64,000 nt of DNA from AC-32 sp963716865 (GTDB lineage Bacteria; Actinomycetota; Thermoleophilia; Gaiellales; Gaiellaceae): the NCBI GenBank assembly GCA_963716865.1, contig CAVQUF010000003.1, positions 434,001-498,000 of the forward strand, in the 5' to 3' direction. The position numbers were made by a program, and so were the translations under genes. Shown here in pieces: positions 1 through 6,383 of this stretch. The notes beneath the pieces were generated by a model. The model was not told the DNA's origin. It was given only the letters and a program-made list of their open reading frames with translations, and ran no database searches. Within the stretch, counting starts at the first letter, position 1. Every line of letters begins with the position of its first letter.

Positions 1-815
1 TCCTGGTCGGTGTTGGCGTCGTTCGAGACGTCAGCGGTTGCGTTCGACGTCGCGTTCTGCGTCGCCGAGCTCGGGCCGGACGAGATGTTGCCGCCGGCGA
101 TCGAGACGGGGACGTTCGCGTTGACCGCGTTCTGCTTGCTGACAGCTGCACCAAGGGCTCCCTGGTTTGTCTTGGCGTTCTGCACGCCAAGCTGGAAGCC
201 ACCGGCACCGCCACAGCCCGCGTAGCAGCCCGAGCCGCCGATGTTCTGGTTCTGCGACTGGCGCTGGTTGGTCTCAGCGTTGTTCGAGACGTCGGTGTTG
301 GCCGACGAGTTCGCCGTCTGCGTGGCGGAGCTCGGGCCGGAGGTGATGTTGCCGCCCGCGATCGAGACCGGGACGTTTGCGTTCACTGCGTTCTGCTTGC
401 TCACGGCAGCGCCGGCCGCCAGCTGGTTGGTCTGGGCGTTCTGGACTCCGGCCTGGAATCCGCCCGCACCGCCACAGCCGGCCTTGCAGGTAGCGCCGCC
501 GTCGATGTTCTGGTTGAGCCGCTGGTTCTGGTCGGTCTTTGCGTGGTTCGAGACGTCGGTCGTTGCCGTCGACGTCGGGGTCTGGGTCGCCGAGCTCGTG
601 TCGGAGTAGATGTTCCCTCCGGCGATCGAGACGGGGACGTTGGCGTTGACCGCGTTCTGGTCGCTCGCCGCCACCCCGAAGGCACCCTGGTTCGTCGTGG
701 CGTTCTGGGCTCCGATCTGGGCCCCACCTGGGCCACCGGAGCCGCTGGCGAACGCCGAGGGTGCCACCCAGAGGGCGACGAGCGCCACGGCAACGCTCAG
801 TAGCTTGAATTTCAT
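1..815 (-). CDS. Secreted Asn/Gln-rich tandem-repeat protein, 3' end missing (partial)
   Basis: The reading frame opens at ATG 815 and is still open at the left edge, so at least 271 residues are seen and the C-terminus is lost. AAGGAGA lies 11 bases upstream as ribosome binding site. Residues 1-23 are a signal peptide ending in SAFA. The rest is about three copies of an 80-85 residue repeat containing QNAVNANVPVSIAGGNI, then SSATQ, a DVSN segment and Asn/Gln-rich stretches; copies 2 and 3 begin with CxAGCGGAGG, giving paired cysteines. Short beta-prone segments ending in GGN, plus Asn/Gln richness, resemble self-assembling surface proteins such as curlins or chaplins, but I see no family signature. 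Function is inferred only as extracellular or structural. It is the last visible gene of a same-strand surface cluster. Confidence 0.75.
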   Translation of the reverse strand, partial: MKFKLLSVAVALVALWVAPSAFASGSGGPGGAQIGAQNATTNQGAFGVAASDQNAVNANVPVSIAGGNIYSDTSSATQTPTSTATTDVSNHAKTDQNQRLNQNIDGGATCKAGCGGAGGFQAGVQNAQTNQLAAGAAVSKQNAVNANVPVSIAGGNITSGPSSATQTANSSANTDVSNNAETNQRQSQNQNIGGSGCYAGCGGAGGFQLGVQNAKTNQGALGAAVSKQNAVNANVPVSIAGGNISSGPSSATQNATSNATADVSNDANTDQ

Positions 816-902
816 CAGACTGTTCTCTCCTTCTCGTGTTGTCGTGTCGGGTCAGCGCGCCGTCGCAGACACGACGCGCGTCTGTAGGCCGGAGAAGGAG
901 CG

Positions 903-1802
903 TCAGCCCGGTTTCCAGGAAGGAATGACGGTGTGCCTCGGCTTCCGCAAGGCCGGTAGCGGAAGGGCCCGAGGCAGGAATCGCAATCCGAAGAGGCTCA
1001 GGGTCGCCGCGAGCGCGACGAGCAGGAGCGGCGCCGCCTGGCCCTGGCCGCCCGCCTGGCCGGACGAGGTCATGTCCGGCCGCGGCGGGAGTGGTCGCGG
1101 CGGGAGCCGCTGCGGCACAGCTCCCGCCGGACGCTCGGGCTTCGCTCGCGCGCGGTGGGCGGCGCGGGCCTGGCCTAGCCCGTCTGTGACGAGCCTCTTT
1201 CGCAGCGGGACACCGCTGCTCTGCGGCACAACTGTCGAGATGTGTCCAAGACTCGAGCGCGGCGCAGTCCGGGAGGCCGAGCCCTGCGCGCGCTCGGGCT
1301 GCCCGGACTTCTCTGCGCCGCGCTCCTGTCCCGAGCTTCCGGTGCTTGCGGGTGTCGACGGCGAGCCCTCCGACCCGGTCCAGGTGGACCCGGGATCGAA
1401 GGGAGCCGTAGCGGCCGACGCGGCCGCGGCGGCGACGCTCGTCGTGATCGCGCCGTCGGCCGCAGCCGGCATGCCCCACAGGACCGTGCTCGGGATATTC
1501 ACGCCCGTCGAGCCGTTGGCGCTCGCGAACCCGCGGGCGCTCGGAACGGCATCGCCGAGCTGGGCAAGGGCGAGCTGGATCTCTGCACCCAGCGCACCGC
1601 CACCCGCGGGGCTAGCAGCACGAGCGGCCCCGGGCGAACCCAGCCCGGCGACTGCGAGCACACCCGCGACAACGCATAGACGCGCGCGCCAGGAGACTGC
1701 GCAGCCGACTGCACCGGAAGCGGCAGGGCTGGACGCGGTTGAAGTCGTGTTCGTCTCCTGGCTCCGATCGGTAGCGGAGAGGCGAGCTCTGCGAGAGATC
1801 AT
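903..1802 (-). CDS. Predicted surface protein with N-terminal signal and C-terminal membrane anchor
   Basis: About 299 residues from ATG 1802 (MISRRARLS). This start is preferred over the longer frame because the extra residues run into the response-regulator tail repeats. Residues about 44-66 form a hydrophobic signal or anchor segment ending near AARAAS. The middle is Ala/Ser/Pro/Gly-rich and low in complexity. Residues about 258-276 (PLLLVALAATLSLFGL) are a second membrane helix followed by an Arg/Lys-rich tail, the usual layout of a protein anchored by its C-terminus. No enzyme motif is seen. It shares this architecture with the gene at 2652-3878 and lies between it and the Asn/Gln-rich repeat protein, so all three are probably envelope components. 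Product family not recognised. Confidence 0.6.
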   Translation of the reverse strand: MISRRARLSATDRSQETNTTSTASSPAASGAVGCAVSWRARLCVVAGVLAVAGLGSPGAARAASPAGGGALGAEIQLALAQLGDAVPSARGFASANGSTGVNIPSTVLWGMPAAADGAITTSVAAAAASAATAPFDPGSTWTGSEGSPSTPASTGSSGQERGAEKSGQPERAQGSASRTAPRSSLGHISTVVPQSSGVPLRKRLVTDGLGQARAAHRARAKPERPAGAVPQRLPPRPLPPRPDMTSSGQAGGQGQAAPLLLVALAATLSLFGLRFLPRALPLPALRKPRHTVIPSWKPG

Positions 1803-1808
1803 GCGAGG

Positions 1809-1834
1809 GTGGGGCTCGGCCTGAAAGCCCCCAC
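1809..1834 (-). terminator. Hairpin after the response regulator gene
   Basis: GTGGGGCT and AGCCCCCAC pair around an eight-base loop, with one bulged C. It lies about 55 bases past the response-regulator stop and just upstream of the next surface gene. There is no U-tract, so termination is a guess. Confidence 0.3.
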
Positions 1835-1867
1835 GTGGCGGGTCTTGACCCCCCCGCCTGGGTGCCG

Positions 1868-1909
1868 TCACGAGGCCTTGGGCAGCGGTCACGAGGCCTT
1901 GGACAGCGG
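1868..1909 (-). repeat. 21-bp tandem duplication containing the response-regulator stop codon
   Basis: The last seven codons of the response regulator, including TGA (1889-1909), are repeated directly downstream (1868-1888) with 20 of 21 bases identical. Both copies would encode PL-x-KAS-stop. It is a recent-looking tandem duplication. Confidence 0.8.
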
Positions 1910-2533
1910 CACCGGGCCGAGCAGCCCGCGCCGTCCCGCCTCGACCACGGCCGCAACCCGGCTGTCCACGCCGAGCTTGCGCATCGCGTTGCTGAGGTAC
2001 TCCTTGACCGTGTGACGGCTCAGGTAGAGCCGCGCCCCGATTTCCCTGTTCGTAAGCCCCTCCGCGGCGAGCCTGACGACGCTGAGCTCCTGGTCGGTCA
2101 AGCGTGGTCGCGCGGCCGCGCCCTGGGCGCGGAAGAGCACCTCGGCCACGGCCGGGTCAACGAACCGCTCGCCGGCCGCGACACGCCGCAAAACGCTGGC
2201 GAGATCGGGCTTTGGAGCGTCTTTCAGCAGGTACGCGCGGGCGCCGGCCGCCGCCGTCTCGAGCACCGACTCCTCGTCGAGATCACCGGCGTAGACGACG
2301 GTCACCGTGCCCGGCAGCCGTCGCGAGATCTCGGCGCAGACGGCCGCTCCGCCGCCGTCCGCCAGGAGCGCGTCGAGCACGACGATGTCCGGCCGCAAGC
2401 GGAACGCCGCCTCGAGCGCGTCTGCCGCCGTCGAGACCTCGCCGACCACGTCGAAGTCCGAGGCCGCCAGCCAAGAGCGGAGACCCGCCCGGACGACGGG
2501 GTGGCGGTCGACGAGGAGGACCGAAAGCGTCAT
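1889..2533 (-). CDS. NarL/FixJ-type response regulator
   Basis: 214 residues from ATG 2533. Residues 1-118 are a receiver domain: acidic D9, phosphoacceptor D54 in IVVLDALLAD, and a switch lysine in YLLKDA. Residues about 145-205 are a LuxR-type helix-turn-helix (LTDQELSVVRLAAEGLTNRE, then HTVKEYLSNAMRKLGV). One of the usual two N-terminal acidic residues is Arg (VDRHP). It is a DNA-binding regulator phosphorylated by an unidentified kinase; no kinase lies alongside. It sits inside the surface-protein cluster. Its upstream gap holds two TGGACGAA motifs 22 bp apart, repeated in the gap at 4.0 kb, which suggests it regulates itself and its neighbours. The final 21 bp are tandemly duplicated. 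Confidence 0.9.
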   Translation of the reverse strand: MTLSVLLVDRHPVVRAGLRSWLAASDFDVVGEVSTAADALEAAFRLRPDIVVLDALLADGGGAAVCAEISRRLPGTVTVVYAGDLDEESVLETAAAGARAYLLKDAPKPDLASVLRRVAAGERFVDPAVAEVLFRAQGAAARPRLTDQELSVVRLAAEGLTNREIGARLYLSRHTVKEYLSNAMRKLGVDSRVAAVVEAGRRGLLGPVPLSKAS

Positions 2534-2599
2534 CGTGGGCTTTCCGAGCCGTTGCAAATGAGCGTGGAAATCGGCTTGGACAGGACGGTTCGCGGCCGA

Positions 2600-2629
2600 T
2601 TCGTCCAGTTCGCCAGGCCCATTCGTCCA
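2600..2629 (-). promoter_or_regulatory. Twin TGGACGAA direct repeat upstream of the response regulator
   Basis: On the minus strand TGGACGAA occurs at 2629-2622 and 2607-2600, start-to-start 22 bp or two helical turns, 67-96 bp before the regulator ATG. The same motif at the same spacing recurs at 4003-4032. This is the expected layout for a dimeric LuxR-type regulator, but binding is inferred. Confidence 0.5.
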
Positions 2630-2651
2630 ATCACGCCGCAGCTCCCGTCGG

Positions 2652-3878
2652 TCATCTCAGGCGCCAGGTCCGGCGTTCGAAGGCTCGGCTCGCCCGGCCC
2701 ATCAGGGTCGAGGAGAACAGCACCGCGAATGCCCCGAGCACCGCGACCAGCGTCAGGAGCACGGCGTTCGAGACATTCGGCCCGCCGCTGTCGGCCGTCT
2801 GGAGGGAGGCCGGCCGCCGCTGGGTGGCAATCCGTCCCAGGACGGCGGCCGCGGATCGCGGGACGCCGCCGAGCCGGTGTGCGGCGCGGCCGGCGCCGAC
2901 GCTCATGGTGTGGAGCGAGGCCCTGGCGCGCACGGCGGCGTGCCGTACGACCCGAACCGGCGCAGATGCCGGACTGCTCGGCCCGGCCGCGTGCCACGTG
3001 CTGCCTGCCGCAGCCGGATGCGATGCAGAGCCCGAGCCGCTCGAGGCCGCGGCGCGATGGGTCTTTCCGTTCACCTTCGCCGGAGTACCGCCGCCCGTGC
3101 TCGAGGAACCCGATGCATGCCGCATCGGCTTCAGGCTCCCGCGCCTAGTTCCAGTGGTGCCGGACGGCGATGCTCCGGTCGCCTCTCCCCCAGTCGTTCC
3201 GACCGGATCAGCCGTGCCGCCGCCCTGGCTCGTGACGCTCACGTTTCCCGACGACGAGACGGCGACGTTGATGTTCTGCTGCGTGATCGGGCCGTTGTCT
3301 CCGGGGCTGTTGACCCGGATCGAGATGAAGATGTTCTGCGCGTCGTTCTGGTTGGCGGGCGCGCTCGAGTCGGCCGCCTGGTTCGTGGAAGCGTCCTGAT
3401 TCCCACCTGGTTGAGCCGTTCCGCCGGTTCCGGAGCCGGCGCCCTGGCCCGTGGCCGAGTCGTTCGCGCTCCCGGCGCCCGCCTCGTTGGCGTTCGTCTG
3501 CGAGATGGGGCCGTCGTTGCCGGGGCTGTTGATCCGGATAGAGATGACGATGTTCCGCGCCGCCTGCTGCGTCGCCGCGGCTGCGGCGTTCGCTGCCTGC
3601 TCGGTCGACGCGGTCAGGTCGGAGGGCGCCGACGAGACAGGCGCGAGGGAGGTGAGCGCCGAGTCGTCGGCGCCCGCCGCGCCGGCAGAGGCCCCGGAAA
3701 CGCCGGCTACGGCGGGCACGGGAGCGGAAACCGGCCCGCCTGCCGCATGAGCGTTTCCGGTGGCCGCGACGGCGTAGAGAAACACGGAAAACACGGCGAC
3801 CAGAGCCGCAGCCATGCGCCTTGCACGGCGTCCCCCGAGGCCCCAAGCCGAATCCGTCGCCACCGCAGTTGTCGTCAT
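2652..3878 (-). CDS. Predicted surface protein with twin ISIRxNSPG repeats and C-terminal anchor
   Basis: 408 residues from ATG 3878. Residues about 20-46 form a signal peptide (ALVAVFSVFLYAVAATGNAHA). Two homologous segments follow, NIVISIRINSPGNDGPISQ and NIFISIRVNSPGDNGPITQQ, each a short beta-strand plus an SPG turn set in Ala/Ser/Asn/Gln-rich sequence. They resemble in style the VSIAGGN segments of the gene at the left edge. A Ser/Thr/Ala-rich linker leads to a membrane helix near the C-terminus (AVLLTLVAVLGAFAVLFSSTL) and a basic tail. I read it as an exported, membrane-tethered envelope or filament protein. No known family is recognised. The long divergent gap upstream carries its promoter. 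Confidence 0.65.
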   Translation of the reverse strand: MTTTAVATDSAWGLGGRRARRMAAALVAVFSVFLYAVAATGNAHAAGGPVSAPVPAVAGVSGASAGAAGADDSALTSLAPVSSAPSDLTASTEQAANAAAAATQQAARNIVISIRINSPGNDGPISQTNANEAGAGSANDSATGQGAGSGTGGTAQPGGNQDASTNQAADSSAPANQNDAQNIFISIRVNSPGDNGPITQQNINVAVSSSGNVSVTSQGGGTADPVGTTGGEATGASPSGTTGTRRGSLKPMRHASGSSSTGGGTPAKVNGKTHRAAASSGSGSASHPAAAGSTWHAAGPSSPASAPVRVVRHAAVRARASLHTMSVGAGRAAHRLGGVPRSAAAVLGRIATQRRPASLQTADSGGPNVSNAVLLTLVAVLGAFAVLFSSTLMGRASRAFERRTWRLR

Positions 3879-4002
3879 GACAGAAATGACCGTAGCAATT
3901 GATTGGCGTCATTTCAAGCGCCTTTTTTGTCGATCTAGCCGAATTTCTAGTGAAATTTCGGTTGACGGTATTAGCGTTGTGATTTTTAGTCTGAAATATG
4001 GT

Positions 4003-4032
4003 TGGACGAAAGCGCGACGGCCGTTGGACGAA
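4003..4032 (+). promoter_or_regulatory. Twin TGGACGAA direct repeat, second copy
   Basis: TGGACGAA at 4003-4010 and 4025-4032, again 22 bp apart; both are embedded in GTTGGACGAAAG. It matches the pair upstream of the response regulator and lies 125-154 bp upstream of the surface-protein ATG at 3878. Confidence 0.5.
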
Positions 4033-4132
4033 AGGGCTCGACGGCTTGGCAGCGCGGGAAACAGGGCCCGCCGGCGGTGCAAGCCGGGTGTTTCACGCGC
4101 GGGATCCTGCGGCCGAGACCACCGTGCCTGAC

Positions 4133-4149
4133 CATAAGTACTGCTTATG
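4133..4149. promoter_or_regulatory. CATAAG-N5-CTTATG palindrome
   Basis: A perfect six-base inverted repeat 46 bp before the winged-helix gene. It could be an operator for that DNA-binding protein (autoregulation); inference only. Confidence 0.35.
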
Positions 4150-4194
4150 TGAAGATCTTTTCCTCGCGGGTCCCGCAGGCCGGAGTGCGCTAAG

Positions 4195-5127
4195 GTGAGA
4201 CCGCAAGGAACCCTCCTGGGGAGGAGGAAGCAACTGCCTCGAAGAGCCGCCAACGGCCGAACCGACCTCAAGGCCACGCAAAAGCGGGTTCTCGCCGCGC
4301 TCGAGGACGACGGCTCGGCCCGCCTCACGCGCGGGCTCTACGAGGAGATCGCCGGCGTCAGCCGGTCACAGGCTGCGTACGACCTCGCCGAGCTCGTGTC
4401 CGGCGGGATCCTGGAGCGGATCGGCGGCGGCCGCAGCACGTGGTACCGGGTCGTCCGCCAGGAGCGCCCCGGGCAGCGCCGCTGGACGAACGACACGATC
4501 CGCGCTGCGCTCGAGCAGTTCTGCGGCGGCCGGGAGACCTGGCCGCCGGCAAGCGAGTTCAAGGAGGCCGGACACTCGGACCTCTACGTGGCCGCGAGCC
4601 GATACGGCGGGATCGCGTTCTGGACGAACGAGCTCGGCTTCTCGCGCCCCGCGCGGACAACGGCCCCGGCGAAGCCCCTGGCAGCAGCGCCCGCCGCGCG
4701 GCCGCGATGGCGCCCGAAGCTGCGCCTGGCGACGGCGGGCGTCGCCTTCGCCGCGGCGCTCTTCGCGGCCGGCGGCGCCTCCTTCTACGCCTGGCACGGC
4801 TCGAGCGTTCACCACGCCGCCTCATCCGGGTCAGCTCAGGGCACGCGCGCGCCCGTGATCACGTTCCGCCTCCCGAAGCTCAAGCCGGCGCGCCCGGCCG
4901 CGAAGCGCCAGCGGGTGAAGCAGGTCAAGCGCGCTGCGCCGACTCACGCCGCTCCGTCGTCCCAGGCCGAGCTCGCAGTCCGGACCGTCTCGGCACCGAC
5001 ACGCGAAGCGGTCTCGACCAGGAGCACGAGCTCGCAGCCCTCGCAGAGCTCCTCGGGACCGGCGCCCCTTCCAGCGCCCAGCGGCGGCGGGAGCGGGCCG
5101 CCGCCTCTTCCGCCCCCGAGCGGCTAG
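4195..5127 (+). CDS. Membrane-anchored winged-helix protein with Pro-rich exterior
   Basis: 310 residues from GTG 4195. Residues about 25-90 look like a winged helix (LKATQKRVLAALEDDG, then SRSQAAYDLAELVSGGILER and a wing GGGRSTWYRV). Residues 95-155 contain a second segment with WTNDTIRAALEQF and FWTNEL, reminiscent of small DNA-binding modules. One membrane helix follows (about 180-200, AGVAFAAALFAAGGASFYAW). The remaining 110 residues are basic and then Ser/Pro-rich, so probably outside the cell. A strong GGGGAGGAGG at 4218-4227 lies six bases before an in-frame CTG (4234), a possible alternative start; CCTCC just before it could pair with it. One-component membrane transcription regulators have this design. 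Ligand and targets are unknown. Confidence 0.6.
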   Translation: MRPQGTLLGRRKQLPRRAANGRTDLKATQKRVLAALEDDGSARLTRGLYEEIAGVSRSQAAYDLAELVSGGILERIGGGRSTWYRVVRQERPGQRRWTNDTIRAALEQFCGGRETWPPASEFKEAGHSDLYVAASRYGGIAFWTNELGFSRPARTTAPAKPLAAAPAARPRWRPKLRLATAGVAFAAALFAAGGASFYAWHGSSVHHAASSGSAQGTRAPVITFRLPKLKPARPAAKRQRVKQVKRAAPTHAAPSSQAELAVRTVSAPTREAVSTRSTSSQPSQSSSGPAPLPAPSGGGSGPPPLPPPSG

Positions 5128-5194
5128 CGCTGGAATCCCTGCAAATACCGAGCTAAGCTTCTCCGGGTAGGGATATCTCGTGGGGGAGTGGCCC

Positions 5195-6379
5195 ATGCGT
5201 CGCCGTCCGATGCAGGCATGGCCGAAACGGGACCGAGCAACACTCGGCCCGAGGGGTAAGAGAGTCTCGTGGTCTTTGGCGCTCGGCGTCTGCGTGCTCG
5301 TCGCGGCCGTCATGCCGTGCTCTGCCGGCGCCGCCGCCACGCCCTCGATCACGTACACGATCGACGGATACAACGGAGACAACGGGTGGTGGCGAGGCAG
5401 CAGCCACGGCAACAACGTCGTCCTTCACTGGATCGTGACCGCCAACCCGCCCCTGACCAACACGAACTGCACCCCAGCGATCACGGTTCCGGGACCGACG
5501 AAGGGCGTGGCCTACAGCTGTAGCGCGACCAACGACGAAGGGACGTCGACCCACAAGCCGGTAACAATCAAGGTCGACGCCAATCCGCCCACGGGCGTGA
5601 GCGCGACCCCGGCCCGTGCTCCTGACTTCAACGGCTGGTACAACCACGCGGTCGGATTCACCTGGAGCGGCAACGACGCGACCTCCGGGATCGCAAGCTG
5701 CACCCTGAAGAGCTACTCCGGCCCCGACGGCGCGGCGGCCAAGGCTGTCGGCAGCTGCCGCGACAACGCCGGCAACGTCGCCTCGTCCTCGTTCGCGCTC
5801 AAGTTCGACGCGACCCCGCCCAAGCTCTCGAAGATCGGGGTCACCAGCCGCGCGGGCTCCGACCTCGTGCGCTGGACCTCCACCAGCCCCTCCGACACCG
5901 CCGTCGTCGAGCGCTGGGCGCGCGGGAGCAGCGGCGAGCCGGTCGTCTTCCGCGGCGCGGCCTCGCGCTTCGTGGACAAGAAGGTCCAGGTCGGGCTCGA
6001 GTACGTCTACGCGATTCAGACCACCGACCAGGCGGGGAACGTCTCGAAGCGGATCACCGTCGCGGGCCTGCCCAAGATCCTGACGCTCCGCCCGATGTCC
6101 TACGTCCCTCGTGCTGCTCCCGACCCGATCCTGCGCTGGGCGCGAAAGCGTGGGGCGAGCTACTACCACGTGCAGCTCTTCCGGGGCTCGAAGCGGATCC
6201 TCGCCGCCTGGCCGGACAAGCGCCAGCTGTCGCTGCCCGGGACCTGGACGTGGGCCGGGCACCGCTACCGGCTCAGGCCCGGGAAGTACCGCTGGTATGC
6301 CTGGGCCGGACTAGGAAAGCGCTCGTTCGCCCGCTACAGGACGATCGGCAGCGCCCGCTTCATCGTTCCCCCGGGATAA
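5195..6379 (+). CDS. Secreted multi-domain protein, one-repeat paralog
   Basis: 394 residues from ATG 5195, chosen because GGGGGAG lies six bases upstream. A signal peptide spans about residues 15-48 (LALGVCVLVAAVMPCSAGAA). Then come an N-terminal Ig-like domain (GWWRGSSHGNNVVLHW, two cysteines), one copy of a 75-residue unit with GWYNHAVGFTWSG, SGIASC and a second Cys before DNAGN, a fibronectin-III-like domain (VVRWTSTSP-like start, ending AIQTTDQAGN) and a C-terminal domain with RGASYYHVQLFRGSKRILAA. The end is IVPPG. It is a paralog of the next gene, four bases downstream, which has four copies of the unit. Role is likely extracellular binding or adhesion; no enzyme residues are seen. Confidence 0.75.
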   Translation: MRRRPMQAWPKRDRATLGPRGKRVSWSLALGVCVLVAAVMPCSAGAAATPSITYTIDGYNGDNGWWRGSSHGNNVVLHWIVTANPPLTNTNCTPAITVPGPTKGVAYSCSATNDEGTSTHKPVTIKVDANPPTGVSATPARAPDFNGWYNHAVGFTWSGNDATSGIASCTLKSYSGPDGAAAKAVGSCRDNAGNVASSSFALKFDATPPKLSKIGVTSRAGSDLVRWTSTSPSDTAVVERWARGSSGEPVVFRGAASRFVDKKVQVGLEYVYAIQTTDQAGNVSKRITVAGLPKILTLRPMSYVPRAAPDPILRWARKRGASYYHVQLFRGSKRILAAWPDKRQLSLPGTWTWAGHRYRLRPGKYRWYAWAGLGKRSFARYRTIGSARFIVPPG

Positions 6380-6383
6380 GACC

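Larger units (their letters stand above)
3879..4194. promoter_or_regulatory. AT-rich divergent regulatory region
   Basis: This 316-bp gap separates the surface gene (minus) from the winged-helix gene (plus); bases 3890-4000 are conspicuously AT-rich against the rest of the window. Seen on the plus strand: TTGACG (3962-3967), 17 bases, then TTTAGT (3985-3990), a plausible sigma-A promoter. On the minus strand TTGAAA, 17 bases, TACGGT ends ten bases before ATG 3878, allowing a very short leader. It also contains the twin TGGACGAA repeats and the CATAAG palindrome listed separately. No coding sequence is supported here. Confidence 0.5.

Noticed and set aside
836..902. GTCGTGTC/GACACGAC inverted repeat before the first gene
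   Set aside because: Eight paired bases around a 19-base loop with no U-tract or matching site elsewhere; too weak to call as terminator or operator.
10..1824. Long plus-strand open frames over the left surface locus
   Set aside because: They are antisense shadows of the repeat-containing minus-strand genes, which have signal peptides, ribosome sites and sensible repeats; the plus frames have none.
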